From contig SADC01001280.1 of assembly GCA_004194705.1 (NCBI GenBank), positions 868,001-932,000 of the forward strand: DNA of 64,000 nt. The letters are read 5' to 3'. The stretch is from Ditylenchus dipsaci. Lineage: Eukaryota; Nematoda; Chromadorea; Rhabditida; Anguinidae. The notes below the pieces were generated by a model. The model was not told the DNA's origin, searched no databases, and saw only the letters and a program-made list of their open reading frames with translations. Made by a program: the position numbers and the translations under genes. Position 1 is the stretch's first letter, and each line of letters starts with the position of its first letter. Below, piece after piece: positions 11,250 to 21,875 of the stretch.

Positions 11250-11462
11250 TTGAGTGCGGCGGTGCGGATTTGCACCCGCACTCGAACTCCTTACTTTCTC
11301 ACTCCCGCGGCGAGGAGGCAAATCCTCATTGGGTACAGTCGAGTGCCGCACTGCGGTGGTGCCGCTCTTAGTGCGGGAGTGTGGAGGTGCGGATCCAGTT
11401 TTGTACCCAATGAGCTCTGCACCCTCAGATCTGCACCCTCACCCCCTCATTGGGTTCCTAGC
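11250..11462. repeat. GC-rich repeat, relative of 6358-6525
   Basis: Contains GTGCGGATTTGCACCCGCAC and ends at CATTGGGTTCC, the complement of the left end of the 6358 copy. Two overlapping open frames here have no support. Confidence 0.45.
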
Positions 11463-11672
11463 TTTTTAAACGCCCATAATTTTTTTCATAGGCCGGTTTT
11501 TGAAATCCTGTAAATTTACATAGACTCAGAATTCAATAAGAATTGCTTCGGTCAAAAACACAATTTTTTCTTGGTCCACCCTGTGTTTTGGACCTTTTCT
11601 ATCCAAAGGTCATCACAGACCAGGACCCAAACTACAGGGGAACCAAGCAAAAATCGTGCTTTTGATATTATA

Positions 11673-12294
11673 CCGTATTTCCTCTAATAAGGCGGCCGGC
11701 CGCCTTATTTTTCAACCTCCTCCAGCAGGCCGCCTTATTAGAGCGGGCCGCCTTATTGGAGCAGGCCGCCCTATTGGAGCAGGCCGCCTTATATTTCAAA
11801 CATCCTTTCATCAAAATTTATTTAAAAGTTCGGCGCTATCGGAGTATACACCCCCCCCCCCCCAAATGAAATTTTTTTAAGTGTTTCCAAACACCCTATA
11901 TCGACCTAAAATTGCCTCAGAAGCTCGAAAAAGGCATTATTTTTGTGTTCTAGTTAATAAAAAATTGAGTTTTGGGACCACCCAAATATACCTATTTTGA
12001 CCATTTTTGAAGGGATTTAGGGCCATATTAGGGTGGGAAAGGACAAAAAAAAGGGCCAATTTAGTGTGAAAAGGAAGTTCAAATTCTCTAACAACAAATT
12101 TTGAACTAAGAGGTAATAACAACAATCATAACAATGAATGATAAACAATCATAGACTAGATGTGACCAATTTCAATCAAAAAGTATGAAAAGGATATGAA
12201 TTAGGATTCGGCGCATTTAAAACAATTTTGAATATGAATAAAAATTTTAGGGGCTGCCTTATTAGAATAAGCCGCCTTATTAGAGGAAATACGG
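11673..12294. mobile_element. CCGTAT-ended element with iterated AATAAGGCGGCC word
   Basis: Ends CCGTATTTCCTCTAATAAGG and complement, flanked by TA (11671-11672, 12295-12296). The word AATAAGGCGGCC is repeated several times near the left end, in both orientations. The interior (11825-12085) is nearly identical to 35065-35305. Confidence 0.7.
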
Positions 12295-12298
12295 TATA

Positions 12299-12727
12299 CA
12301 GTCAAACCTCTATATAACGGCCCCCCCCTAAAAGTTCGTTCCCACCTTGGGTCCGACACTTTTTTAGCTCGATTTTCAAAGCTTTTTTTAAATTCTGTTT
12401 TGACAGTCTGGTCGCAAATATCGCAAGGATTCCGATTTTGCCGATCGTTTTTCAATATTTGAATAATTTTACTTTTAAAAAATACAAAACCTCTATATAA
12501 CGGCCCTCTAATTTTTTTTAGAGGGCCGTTATATAGAGGTTTGTATTTTTAAAAGTAAAATTATTCAATATTGAAAAACGATCGGCAAAATCGGAATCCT
12601 TGCGATATTTGCGACCAGACTGTCAAAACAGAATTTGAAAAAAGCTTTGAAAATCGAGCTAAAAAAAGTGTCGGACCCAAGGTGGAACGAACTTTCAGGG
12701 GGGGGCCGTTATATAGAGGTTTGACTG
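12299..12727. mobile_element. Pogo-type palindromic MITE (429 bp), GGCC word
   Basis: The ends CAGTCAAACCTC and complement are flanked by TA (12297-12298, 12728-12729). The two halves are near-perfect reverse complements. The word TATATAACGGCCC sits beside both outer ends and again on both sides of the centre (12487-12540). Constant blocks include AAGTTCGTTCCCACC, GGGTCCGACAC and GGATTCCGATTTTGCCGATC, shared with copies at 53208 and 57670. Confidence 0.8.
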
Positions 12728-12729
12728 TA

Positions 12730-13249
12730 CCGAAAAAGTTCTTATCGAATTCTGAGTCTATCTAAATTTACACAACTTCAAAAAAACGGCGCATAAAAAA
12801 GGTTATGAGCGTTCAAATTCCTTGAAGCCTCCTATATTATGAATTGTTGGGCGGAAACAGAAAAATCGTCAACCTTTTTTGATACACCAATTTTAAGCTT
12901 CAGTGTTTTGATGCTTTAATGTTTGATTGTTTGTGTTATCATTTTTTATTTAGTTGTACTCAAATGAGAATGAAATTTAGTCAAAATATCTCAAAAGGTC
13001 TTCTAGTTTTAAAAATAGGTAACTTGGATCTTAGGTAATTTTTTTTTGAAAAATTAAAACTTTTAGCAAAGGAAAGGTTAAGAAATGTTTCTTATTATGT
13101 GTTTAGCAGAAAAAGACGGTACTCATGTCGTTTAGTTCCCCTTTTTTCTAATATGTTTCGAATTTTTTTTTAGTTTTTTAGATTTATTTTATAGACAACA
13201 TAGAACAGCTAAATTATACCGATGCATAAAATATTGATAACAGAGAGTT
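12730..13249. other. No gene recognised
   Basis: AT-rich unique sequence. No splice-bounded open frame or repeat boundary could be supported. Confidence 0.5.
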
Positions 13250-13429
13250 ATGAAAGCACCTCTTTCATTGACAGATGTGCTCCTTCGAATATTGTATCAT
13301 GCCGAAACCTACTTCTCTCTTGCATCTCTTGCGGTCGCAACGGAAAGATTGCTTGCCATTAGATCTTCTTCTGTAGCGCATGTGATTACCGCAGGCACAC
13401 AGACGCATGGAAGGAAGAACACCGAGTAG
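13250..13429 (+). pseudogene. Short receptor-like ORF (possible GPCR fragment)
   Basis: An ATG-to-TAG frame of 59 codons contains YFSLASLAVATERLLAIRSS. A hydrophobic helix ending in E-R-L-L-A-I resembles the end of transmembrane helix 3 of serpentine receptors, where E/D-R-Y-type motifs lie. Only this one helix is seen and no flanking exons were found. It is most likely a receptor gene remnant or chance. Confidence 0.25.
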
Positions 13430-13870
13430 CTGAAGCCACTATTAAAATTCATTCTCATTCTTCCGGCGCACAAAAGGTAGTAGCTGATAAAGATTGAGCC
13501 CGCGGAGGAAGTCTATTGCTTAAAAGATCAACCGAAAAATGCAGTTGAAAATTAATTTGCTCAACAACAAAAATTTATAAAAAAAGCATTTAAAAAATGG
13601 GGACTAAACGACATGAGTGCCCTGCTAAGAAGAACAGCTAAGAACGCGATTTCGGGTCATTTTCCAACAAATTGAGGGAGAGGATACAGCAGAAGTACCT
13701 AAAGTAACATAAAACACCAACCACTTTTTGCAGCATCACATATTTGAAGAAACACTAATGCAATAAAGGTAAAATTAAGCATTGGCAATTTTCTTAGTAG
13801 CTTTGCTTCAAATAATAAATATAATGAAAATGTAGAAATAGTACTTTTCAAGAAAAGGAGGATTAATATA

Positions 13871-13971
13871 CAGTCGGACCTCGTTATAAGATACACCCAG
13901 GACCGACCCCAGCTGTATCTTATAACGAGGTGTATCTTATATTGGGTGTATCTTATAACGAGGTTCTACTG
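13871..13971. mobile_element. Short pogo-type MITE, TATAAGATACACC word
   Basis: Ends CAGTCGGACCTC and complement (GAGGTTCTACTG), flanked by TA. Within 101 bp the word TATAAGATACACC occurs four times in both orientations. Confidence 0.75.
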
Positions 13972-14596
13972 TATACCAAAAAAACAAAAAGGTAACCGAA
14001 AAGCGCTTTGATTACAATAATTTCGAATTCAAAATCTTAAAAAATTTGAAAAATTTGCCAAACTATTGGTTGATTAAGCAAAATGCTGTCTTTTTTCAAT
14101 ATACAGATCTGTCCATATGTGAGTATTGGTGTATCGATTTTTGTCCTATTCACTGCTTGTTGAAAATTAAGGCTAACCTGGTAAGCATAGAGATATGCTA
14201 TGTAAACGCTTTTGATGGTGATTGGAGAAAACACGTTCAACGTTTCAACAACATAAAATTTTACTTTTCAATCTTCTACAAACCCCTGAAACTAAGCTTT
14301 AAAAGACTCTCTATAAGATAACTAAATAGTATTTATCAACTTCGGAAAAGATTTTTGCCCGACACTTTTCGGAATGAAAAATCCGCCCGGAAGGTCTTTT
14401 TGTTTGTGAGTATAAAAACGGGTACTAGCTCAAAAATAACGCACCGGTGCTTTAATTAGAAATACGGTAAACGTCTTTTTATTTATTATAACACAACAAC
14501 TCGTTTTCAACAACCCATATTGACGATAACAAATTTGAACACTCATCTGAGAGAAATCACATGGCGTTAGGTAATGATAGTATGGAGACCATGTCT

Positions 14597-14798
14597 CAGG
14601 GGCGTACGCAGGGAGAGGGGGGTGGGGTCACGTGCCCCCCCCCGTCAGATTTTTTCCTTATTGGTGCCCCCCCGTAGATTTTTCTAAAAACGGTGTAGGT
14701 AAAATGGCCTCGAAAATTTGAAAAACGGTGTAGGTAAAACGGCCTGAAAATGGCCTGGTGTCCCCCCCCCCAGTCAGAAATTCCTGCGTACGCCACTG
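14597..14798. mobile_element. hAT-type MITE (202 bp)
   Basis: Ends CAGGGGCGTACGCAGG and CAGTGGCGTACGCAGG (read inward) match the common hAT terminal pattern. Flanks CCATGTCT and CCATGTCG match at 7 of 8. G- and C-runs inside explain the minus-strand open frame. Confidence 0.75.
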
Positions 14799-14991
14799 CC
14801 ATGTCGTATTCAGAGATTCGCTTTCATTAATTGTCTTGAAGGCGCTCCTCCAAATTTGTAGTCCGAAATCTGAAATCCAACATTAAAACTAAATTTGTTT
14901 ATCGTAAATAACACAAATATTAAATGAATTTCATCTCCCCGTCTTTCGAATAAAAAAAATATCTAGTCAAAACAGCATAACGTATTTTCTC

Positions 14992-15185
14992 CCCTCTCTT
15001 ATAAATCCCCCTCTCTAATAACTCCTACTATATGGACCTCATATTTCAGCATAAAGAAAATATTTGAAAATCTGTTTTTCGCGTTTTCTTAATTACCACG
15101 AGTTTTCCTGATTCCACTTTTCAGATGTTGGTTGAGCACCCGAAAATATCGAAATCGACCTCAAATTCCCCCTAAAAGTTGGGAG
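14992..15185. repeat. CCGTAT-family fragment
   Basis: Begins CGTATTTTCTCCCCTCTC; its interior matches, in the same order, the complement of 39500-39620 (Lys/Ile-rich spacer around TGTTTTTCGCGTTTTCTT). The far end is not preserved. Confidence 0.45.
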
Positions 15186-15262
15186 CAAAAGAATAAGTTA
15201 AAAAAATCATGCTTACCTGTAATTTGAAAATCTAGATGAAAGCGCATGTAAAAGTTATTTGA

Positions 15263-15496
15263 AGGACCATGCCCTGCGTTCTGAACTGTCTCTGCCAAAT
15301 CAAAAATTTTCGCCTAATCTCTGAACATCTGTACGTATTTTTAACTTGGTTTCTAACAAAAAAGGCCTAGAATTTAATTTTAGGTATAGTTTCGTTAGAA
15401 ACCAAGTTAAACCAAGTTAATCCGTACAGAAGTTCAATGATCAGGAAATTTTTTGAATTGGCGGGGGACATTCGTGGACGTAGACGGCATGGTCCT
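15263..15496. repeat. TTAA-family MITE
   Basis: GAAGGACCATGCC on the left and GGCATGGTCCT plus TTAA on the right. An inner inverted pair (ACTTGGTTTCTAAC and GTTAGAAACCAAGT) lies at the centre. Confidence 0.5.
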
Positions 15497-15823
15497 TTAA
15501 GAAAGAAAAAAACTGCTGGTTCTGCCTTTTGTCATTGTGTGTAACGCACGGGTATCCTGCTTTTAAGAAATCCTACTGAAAAATTTGATTTCGAGAACTT
15601 TTTTATGTTCGACATATATGGTAGCCAGTTGTTATTGTTTAATCGAAAACTCAAAAAATTAAGTAAATAATAAATCTCGTCAAATGCTACGCGTCAAATC
15701 AAACAAAAAATTAATTTTCAACTAAAGTTTTTTGTTATTGAAAAAGTCTGATGAAAAAAAGTTAGTTCCTTGGTCATCAAACATATTTACCAGCTGTATA
15801 AACACTGATAAATCTCAAAGTTT

Positions 15824-15832
15824 TATATATAA
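15824..15832 (+). promoter_or_regulatory. TATA box of the endoglucanase gene
   Basis: TATATATAAG lies about 45 bp upstream of the chosen ATG (15875), a normal place for a TATA element with a short 5' leader. Confidence 0.45.
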
Positions 15833-15874
15833 GCGATCAAAAATGGTAGAAACCATGTTACAAGCACTGCTTTC

Positions 15875-18800
15875 ATGCATTGCCTTTACTTGCTGCTTGC
15901 CATTTTCTGCTATTCAGCTTTAGCTGCTCCTCCACCTTATGGACAGTTATCTGTATCTGGCACTAAACTGAAACGCTCTAAAGGTCAGAATGTGGCGTTG
16001 CGCGGCATGTCTTTGTATTGGAGTCAGTGGAAAGGCCAGTTCTACAACGCTGAAGTCATCAAAGCTTTGAAATGCTCTTGGAACACCAATGTATTTCGAG
16101 CAGCTATGGCTGTGGATAATGGCGGATATTTGACTAATCCAAGTGCTGAGTTAGCCAAAATCACCACGGTTGTGCAAGCAGCAATTGATCTAGGTACTAA
16201 TAACCAGTCTTGTAAACAGCATCGGCGCGAGCGCCGGCGGCATTTTTCAAAGAAAATAAATAAGGATACGATGCTGTTTTGAAAAGAAAATATGAGATAT
16301 GTTAATAACATTTAATCGGCTTAGCTTCTACTACAAATATACAGGGTGGCGCAATTTTTTCGGGTACATTTGTTTTGTTCATAACTTTTTAAATTCGCGG
16401 TCATTTTTTTTTCGCTGACCACTCATTCAAAAGCCCTTTCTTTGCCATTTTGTTTAAAAAAGAACGCGCCGATATGATTAAAAATCACCGAGATATGGCT
16501 GTTTTTGTGAAGGCGTTGGGTTTCACCATTTTTTCGATTTTTAGATGCCTTACTCCAATCAAGAGAAAGCGCGAATCTTCGTGTGGTGGATCGAAAGCCA
16601 AAGCAGCTATGCAGTGTTCAGGCGACGAGTGCGAAGGGAAATGGGTCGTCATGCCCAAGTGCCAAAGCGAGACAATGTTAGACAATGGTTTTCTTTGAAG
16701 AGGCCCATTTTCATCTGAAGGGAGGCGTGAATCGACACAATTTCCGCTATTGGGACGACGAAAATCCGCACTGGTTTGAAGCAATTCCTCTCCATTCTCC
16801 TCGGGTCACAGTCTTTGCTTTGCTTGGTCGTTCTGGGTCGTCGGACCTGTCTTCATTCAGGGGAACATCATATCTCCGCCTCCTTCAAGATCAAGTGGTT
16901 CCGGAACTTCAGCAGTGGGCAAATTTCGGGCAGTTGATTTTTATGCAGGTAGGTTAAAGGTTAATGATTATTGTGTACAAAATGCTTTCTCGTTTAGGAT
17001 GGAGCCCCGCATCATTGGTCTCTAGCTGTGCGCAACTATCTGACAGCAGTTTTTCCGAACAGGTGGATGGGTCGTGGTTCTCCGAATCTTCTTGGCCGCC
17101 ATATTCTCCGGACTTGACTCCCTGTGACTTCTTTCTGTGGGGCTGGATCAAGAGCCAAGTGTACCGATCTCCTATCAGCGACTTGGATGAACTGACAAGA
17201 AGAATTCAAAACGCCTTTCGAGATTTGCCTCAGCAGATGATTGACCGATCAATTCAAGCCTATGAACAGCGTCTCAACCGGTGCATTGCTGTTGGTGGCA
17301 GAAGTGCGGAGCAAACATTTGCAAACGTTCATTGAGTCCTGGTTGGGGTTTTGTTTCGCATGTTATGATTTGTTATCAATAAAAATGTCTATCTGAATTG
17401 TTATTAAAAAATGTGTATGAAACACATGGATAAACAGTCAAAACCAACGCCTTCACAAAAACAGCCATATCTCGGTGATTTTTAATCATATCGGCGCGTT
17501 CTTTTTTTTTAAACAAAATGGCAAAGAAAGGGCTTTTGAATGAGTGGTCAGCGAAAAAAAATGACCGCGAATTTAAAAAATTATGAACAAAACCAATGTA
17601 CCCGAAAAAATTGCGCCACCCTGTAGTTTTAGACGTACCCTCAAGTCTATAAGATGGCTAAATATATTTTACCGACTCCCAGCGACACTTCTGCAGTGGA
17701 AAGTTTATTTTTCATTGTTACCTTTAACACTATTGGACACAAAGGAAGGACCGGCCGAAATTACTGAAGAGAAAAGCGATTATGAATTTCAACGAAAAAT
17801 TTATTCGAATTTGATGTGTATCTATACGTCCGTTCTGGCTAATGTAACATCAAAAAAATTTCCAAGAACCTCTTATTTTGGCACCACAGCGACAAAAATT
17901 CGTATGAATTTCTAATATTATGATGGCGGCGTGCGGCGGCGATTTTTCGCCGCCGCCGGCGCTCGGCGACAAAAAAAATGGAGCCGGCGCTCGGCGCCGG
18001 CCGCGAAATTTTTCGATTTACAAGACTGCTAATAACTAGATATTTTAGAGTTTTAATATAAAAAAAAAATCATTTCAGGCATGTATGTGATCATCGACTG
18101 GCATACTGATGTGACCTACCAGGCCAGGCCGTTGATTTTTTCGGAAAAATGGCTCAGAAGTATGCCGGTGTGCCTAATGTGCTCTATGAGATTTACAACG
18201 AGCCTGTACACATGTCTTGGACCAATGAACTTGTTCCCTACCACACTGCTGTGATCAAGGCCATCCGCAAGTATGACACCAAAAACATTATTATTGTGGG
18301 AACTCCTCTCTGGAGTCAAGATGTGGATGTTGCTTCTAAAAATCCCATCCAAAACCAAACAAACATCATGTACACATTGCATTACTATGCTGGAGAACAC
18401 AAACAATGGTTGCGTGACAAAGCCCAGACAGCATTGAACAATGGCCTGCCAATATTTATCACTGAATACGGCACTACTAATCTACAAGCCAAAGGGAGTG
18501 TAGATGTGGAATCCAGCAACGCTTGGTGGAATTTGTTGATGATAACCAAATTTCCCAGGCAAATTGGGGTATGGACGATGTCGATGAAAACACAGCAGCA
18601 GTGGCTGTAGGAACTCCAACAACTCTTGCTGCTATCAGCTCTGACGCTAGTCTGACTACTTCAGGAAAACTTGTTAAGGCCCACTACAACGCACAGAACA
18701 ATGGAGTGAGTTGCAGTGAGCACATCAAACACATTTATTACACCGTATTTTCTCTATGAACTATTTTCTTTCTTTCAATTACTCTTTTTGTAATAATTGG

Positions 18801-19588
18801 ATAATTAGAAATTAGACTAGGCTAATTAATAGGATGGTATGTGACATTAACGTCAAAAGATTAATACATTCCGTGAAAACTCATAAATAACCTTCCCTCT
18901 AAGGGGCGGGGGTAGTGGCTTATTTATCGGGGTTTTGGGTTGCTAGCGTTCGTTACGACATACTAAGAGGGTCATTTATGACTCGCCGTCATACAGTCGA
19001 ACCTGGATATAACGACACCCGAGAAAGTATGTTCCTGCCTAAGGTCCGACACTTTTTACCTTGACTTTTGAAGGCTTTTGCAACTGTAATTGAATTTTAT
19101 GCCTTCTAACCAAAGTTAATAAAGTCTTTGAAGTCTATAGTTTGTTTTATTTGTAGCAGTGACTTCTAAAGCGACTACCAAATCGAATGCGACAACAACC
19201 AAAGCCTCAGCAGCAACAACTAAAGCTGCCATATCAAACAATAAACTTACAGTTGTACCAGTAATAAGCAAAAATTGGAGCGGCGGGTTTCAAGTAGATT
19301 TTGTTTTCACTAACAACGATTCCAAAGCTATTTGCTCTGCTATATTTACTTATGCCCTTAAGTCTGGAGTAAGTTTTCGCTATCTAAAGTCAAGGAATAA
19401 AAAAAGTTTTGTAGCAAGTTTTGAACAGCTCATGGAACATGGAAGCTGGATCTAGCTCTAGTCAGTTCAAACTTCCCAGTTGGACCAACATTCCTGGCGG
19501 AAGCAAATATAAAGATACTGGAATTAGTATCAATGGAAGTAATAGCACATTACCATCTGTAAGCTGCATCTCTTACGCATATTGCTAA
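15875..19588 (+). CDS. eng: GH5 endo-beta-1,4-glucanase with C-terminal CBM2, four exons
   Basis: Secreted cellulase that cuts beta-1,4-glucan; in tylenchomorph nematodes such enzymes soften plant walls. Exons: 15875-16193, 18079-18715, 19157-19368, 19415-19588. A signal peptide (LLLAIFCYSALA) precedes APPPYGQLSVSG. The acid/base glutamate is in LYEIYNEPV (about residue 148) and the nucleophile in ITEYGT (about 236). A Ser/Thr/Lys/Ala linker leads to a CBM2 with WSGGFQVDF and SSWNMEAGS. Exon 2 has two one-base frame breaks, near 18128 and 18532; adding one base at each makes the total exactly 448 codons including the stop. Intron 1 (16194-18078) is filled by a hAT-type element carrying a mariner. 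Intron 3 is 46 bp. An upstream ATG at 15842 opens a different frame. The family is widely held to be of bacterial origin in nematodes. Spliced structure shows a resident nuclear gene. Confidence 0.9.
16342..17623 (+). mobile_element. Tc1/mariner-type transposon (1282 bp)
   Basis: Inverted ends of about 115 bp begin CAGGGTGGCGCAATTTTTTC and are flanked by TA (16340-16341, 17624-17625). It encodes a broken IS630/Tc1/mariner transposase and is nested inside the hAT-type element. Confidence 0.9.
16545..17335 (+). pseudogene. Mariner-type transposase, frameshifted
   Basis: A helix-turn-helix start (MPYSNQEKARIFVWW) begins at 16545. Next come DDE-fold pieces EEAHFHLKGGVNRHNFRYW and PLHSPRVTVFA. 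The last third, in another frame, has WPPYSPDLTPCDFFLWG with the final catalytic aspartate. At least two frame changes and the stop before 16690 separate them. The set matches the widespread invertebrate family that joins a DUF4817-like head to a DDE_3 domain. It is non-functional as read, though some breaks may be sequence errors. Confidence 0.8.
18994..19140. repeat. Pogo-type MITE half in endoglucanase intron 2
   Basis: Starts CAGTCGAACCTGGATATAACGA after TA, with the constant TAAGGTCCGACACTTTTT block. The right half is missing. A CCGTATTTTCTC fragment lies at 18742 in the same intron. Confidence 0.5.
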
Positions 19589-20134
19589 GCTTTTTAGTAG
19601 TTAATAATTGCAGAATAATTATTATATAGTAACATGAAGAAAGTGCTCATTGTAGTTAGATGTTATTAATATCAATAAATTATGATTCCAGAAGAAGTCT
19701 ACACAAAACTCGATGAATGACTTGCATTTTGACGAAAATTTCTTGGTCCCTACTAAAGTTTTCGATTTTGCTATCTTTTAGGTCGCTCCGGAAATTCGCG
19801 GAATTCCGGCTTGGTACTAAAATCGTGTTGTGTTGGATTTTTTAATTTGTTGTTGACCTATTTCCGACATTTTTTCATGTTTTGTAAACGGAATATTCTT
19901 TACTCGAAAACTCCAGCCAGTTTGGAAGCTAAAAAGCTAAGAAAAAGTCCATTGAAAATTTAAAAAGCGACAAAACGCAAAATGGAGGAGGACCAGCGCG
20001 AAATTCGGCAAACTTTTGGGACAACCTAATATGTTGCATAAAAAGCTTTTAAAAATTGAGAAAAGTTTTTTATAAAACAATAATTTTAATAAGAAACAGA
20101 ATAAAAACCATGTTTTAACGAAAACTTCAGGATT

Positions 20135-21160
20135 TTAATGAAAGCTATGTTTATCATCTGGAAACTTTCCTTCTCGAACATCTGCAACGTAATTAGCAAT
20201 GGCTGTGAAAATTGAACCATCTCCTGTTTCGGCCAAAAAGTTCTTTGTAAACTTGTACTTTTTGCCACTTATTCCGAGAATATCATAACTCTAAACCAAA
20301 CTTATTACAAGACAGATTTAAACAATCCCTTACAGTTAATACTTGTCCATCACATTGAGGACCAGCTCCAATGCCAATGACAGGGATGTCGAGTGTCTTG
20401 CTCACTCTTTGACCCAACTTTTCTGGCACACACTCGATAACAAGCAGCTGTGCACCAGCCTGTTGCACAGCCAACGCATCGGCTACAAGCTTCTCAGCTG
20501 CGCTTTCTTCTTTACCTTGCACCTGAATAACAAAATATATGCAGGGTTTAAAATTGCTATAATCGCTATTTTTGTTTCAAATTTAGGGCCGCCTCTTTAT
20601 ATTATTCAGCCACTAACCTTATATCCACCCAGAGAGTGAACACTCTGAGGCGTGAGACCTAGATGACCAGACACAGGTATAGATCTGGTAGTCAATGCCT
20701 TGATTATGTCCAAACACAAGTCAGTGGCCCCTTCAACCTTGATCATAGCTGCTCCAGCCTCAGCTAGAAGGGCAGCTCCAGCAGTGACTGCTTGCTGAAC
20801 ACTTTGCATGCACAGAAAAGGCATGTCTGCTATTAGAAAGACTGTGGGAGAAGCACTACTTCTGGTCAAGCCTCGATGCACAGCTTTGGTGTGATAAACC
20901 ATTTGAGGAAGGGTGACTGGAAGGGTACTGTCCTCTCCTTGGATTAAATTGCCTAGGCTGTCTCCTACCAAAATGACATCCACTCCAGCCTGGTCCATTA
21001 GCAAGGAAAATGAAGCATCATAGGCAGTCAACATCACTATTTTCTGCTTGTCCTCCTTCATTTGGCGCAGTTTGGGAACAGTGATTGGCTGTTTAGCTTT
21101 GAGGGGTAAACTTGGCGAAGCAACAGCAGCATTAGAATCAGAGCCATTTGTAAGAACCAT
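20135..21160 (-). CDS. panB: Ketopantoate hydroxymethyltransferase (PanB), three exons
   Basis: Catalyses transfer of a hydroxymethyl group from 5,10-methylene-tetrahydrofolate to 2-oxoisovalerate, the first committed step of pantothenate (vitamin B5) synthesis. Exons 21160-20618, 20522-20334 and 20290-20135 join in phase to 295 residues, with no frame breaks; the introns are 95 and 43 bp. Metal ligands are seen at Asp67 (VGDSLGN), Asp112 (IADMPF) and Glu143 (KVEG), and the catalytic Glu211 in VIECVP. GHLGLTPQSVHSLGGYKVQG and IGIGAGPQCDGQVL are PanB signatures, and it ends DDKHSFH like bacterial enzymes. A 25-residue Ser/Ala-rich N-terminal extension is present; it does not look like a secretion signal, so cytosol or mitochondrion is likely. 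Animals normally lack this enzyme. Bacterial or fungal transfer is inferred; the introns argue against contamination. Confidence 0.9.
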
Positions 21161-21203
21161 TTTGGTGGTTAGAAGATGAGTTGGACAAATGAATTCGGCA
21201 ACA

Positions 21204-21211
21204 TTTATATA
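21204..21211 (-). promoter_or_regulatory. TATA box of panB
   Basis: TATATAAAT on the minus strand lies about 45 bp upstream of the panB ATG (21160). Confidence 0.45.
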
Positions 21212-21212
21212 C

Positions 21213-21867
21213 TACATGTCCTAAGTTGCTTTGCAACTTGTTCTTTAAATTTATGTACTTGACCATAAGATTTAGAAGAAACAAAAACAATAAAATATTT
21301 CAGCGAAATTGTTGTGAAACACAGCAATAAAAAGTCTTTGTAAGATCATTCTAAAAAAAGAAAGATCAAAGTATACAGAACTCAAACAGTTTATGGACAA
21401 CCTTGATGTCAAATTACAAATATTTCCAGCTCGTGGAAAGTGCAGTTAAAATTTGAGTAGCTAGTGGAAAGATAAAACTAGAGCTGTGAAATAGGTAATT
21501 TCCAACAGAAATTCTCGAAACAGTAAATTTCTAAGAACTAATTTTATGATGCACGAAATTTTTCGTTTTTTCACTGACATTTGAAACAAGGTGACTGTCT
21601 TACAGGCGTCTATTATAAACTTTTTCATGTTCCCCTGATTTAAGTGACAGATGCCACTGGTATTTCCCAGCCATGTTTGATAACATTTTGATGGATTATC
21701 CTACAAAGCTCCGTTTTTAACTTTAATGGGCAAAATCTCACATTTTTTTTCGCATTCTGGGTTGTATACCTTTTTGAGGTGGGTATCTTGTGGTTTTCCC
21801 ACCTATTCTTATGCGCACCAGCACTTTTAAGACTTTTTTGACTACTTACTACAACAAAAAATGTTTG
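21213..21867. other. No gene recognised
   Basis: AT-rich upstream flank of panB. Nothing supportable was seen. Confidence 0.5.
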
Positions 21868-21875
21868 CTCCCACC

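Larger units (their letters stand above)
16205..18028. mobile_element. hAT-type element in endoglucanase intron 1, hosting a mariner
   Basis: The ends CAGTCTTGTAAA and complement are flanked by a perfect 8 bp duplication CTAATAAC (16197-16204, 18029-18036). GC-rich GGCGCCGGCG words lie just inside both ends. It starts 11 bp after the splice donor at 16194. No hAT transposase was recognised; the open stretch 17735-17915 is unassigned. Confidence 0.8.

Noticed and set aside
11250..11513. Open frames in the GC-rich block
   Set aside because: Overlapping frames without splice context inside a dispersed repeat; long only because the repeat has few stops.
12201..12765. Two n-terminally identical open frames on opposite strands
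   Set aside because: They come from the two complementary halves of the palindromic MITE at 12299-12727, as do the twin frames at 57770-57992.
14596..14802. Minus-strand 68-codon frame
   Set aside because: It coincides exactly with a hAT-type MITE with terminal CAGNGGCGTACGCAGG and is unlikely to be a gene.
20343..20639. Plus-strand frame opposite panB exons
   Set aside because: It is the shadow of conserved PanB coding sequence and runs through the panB intron.
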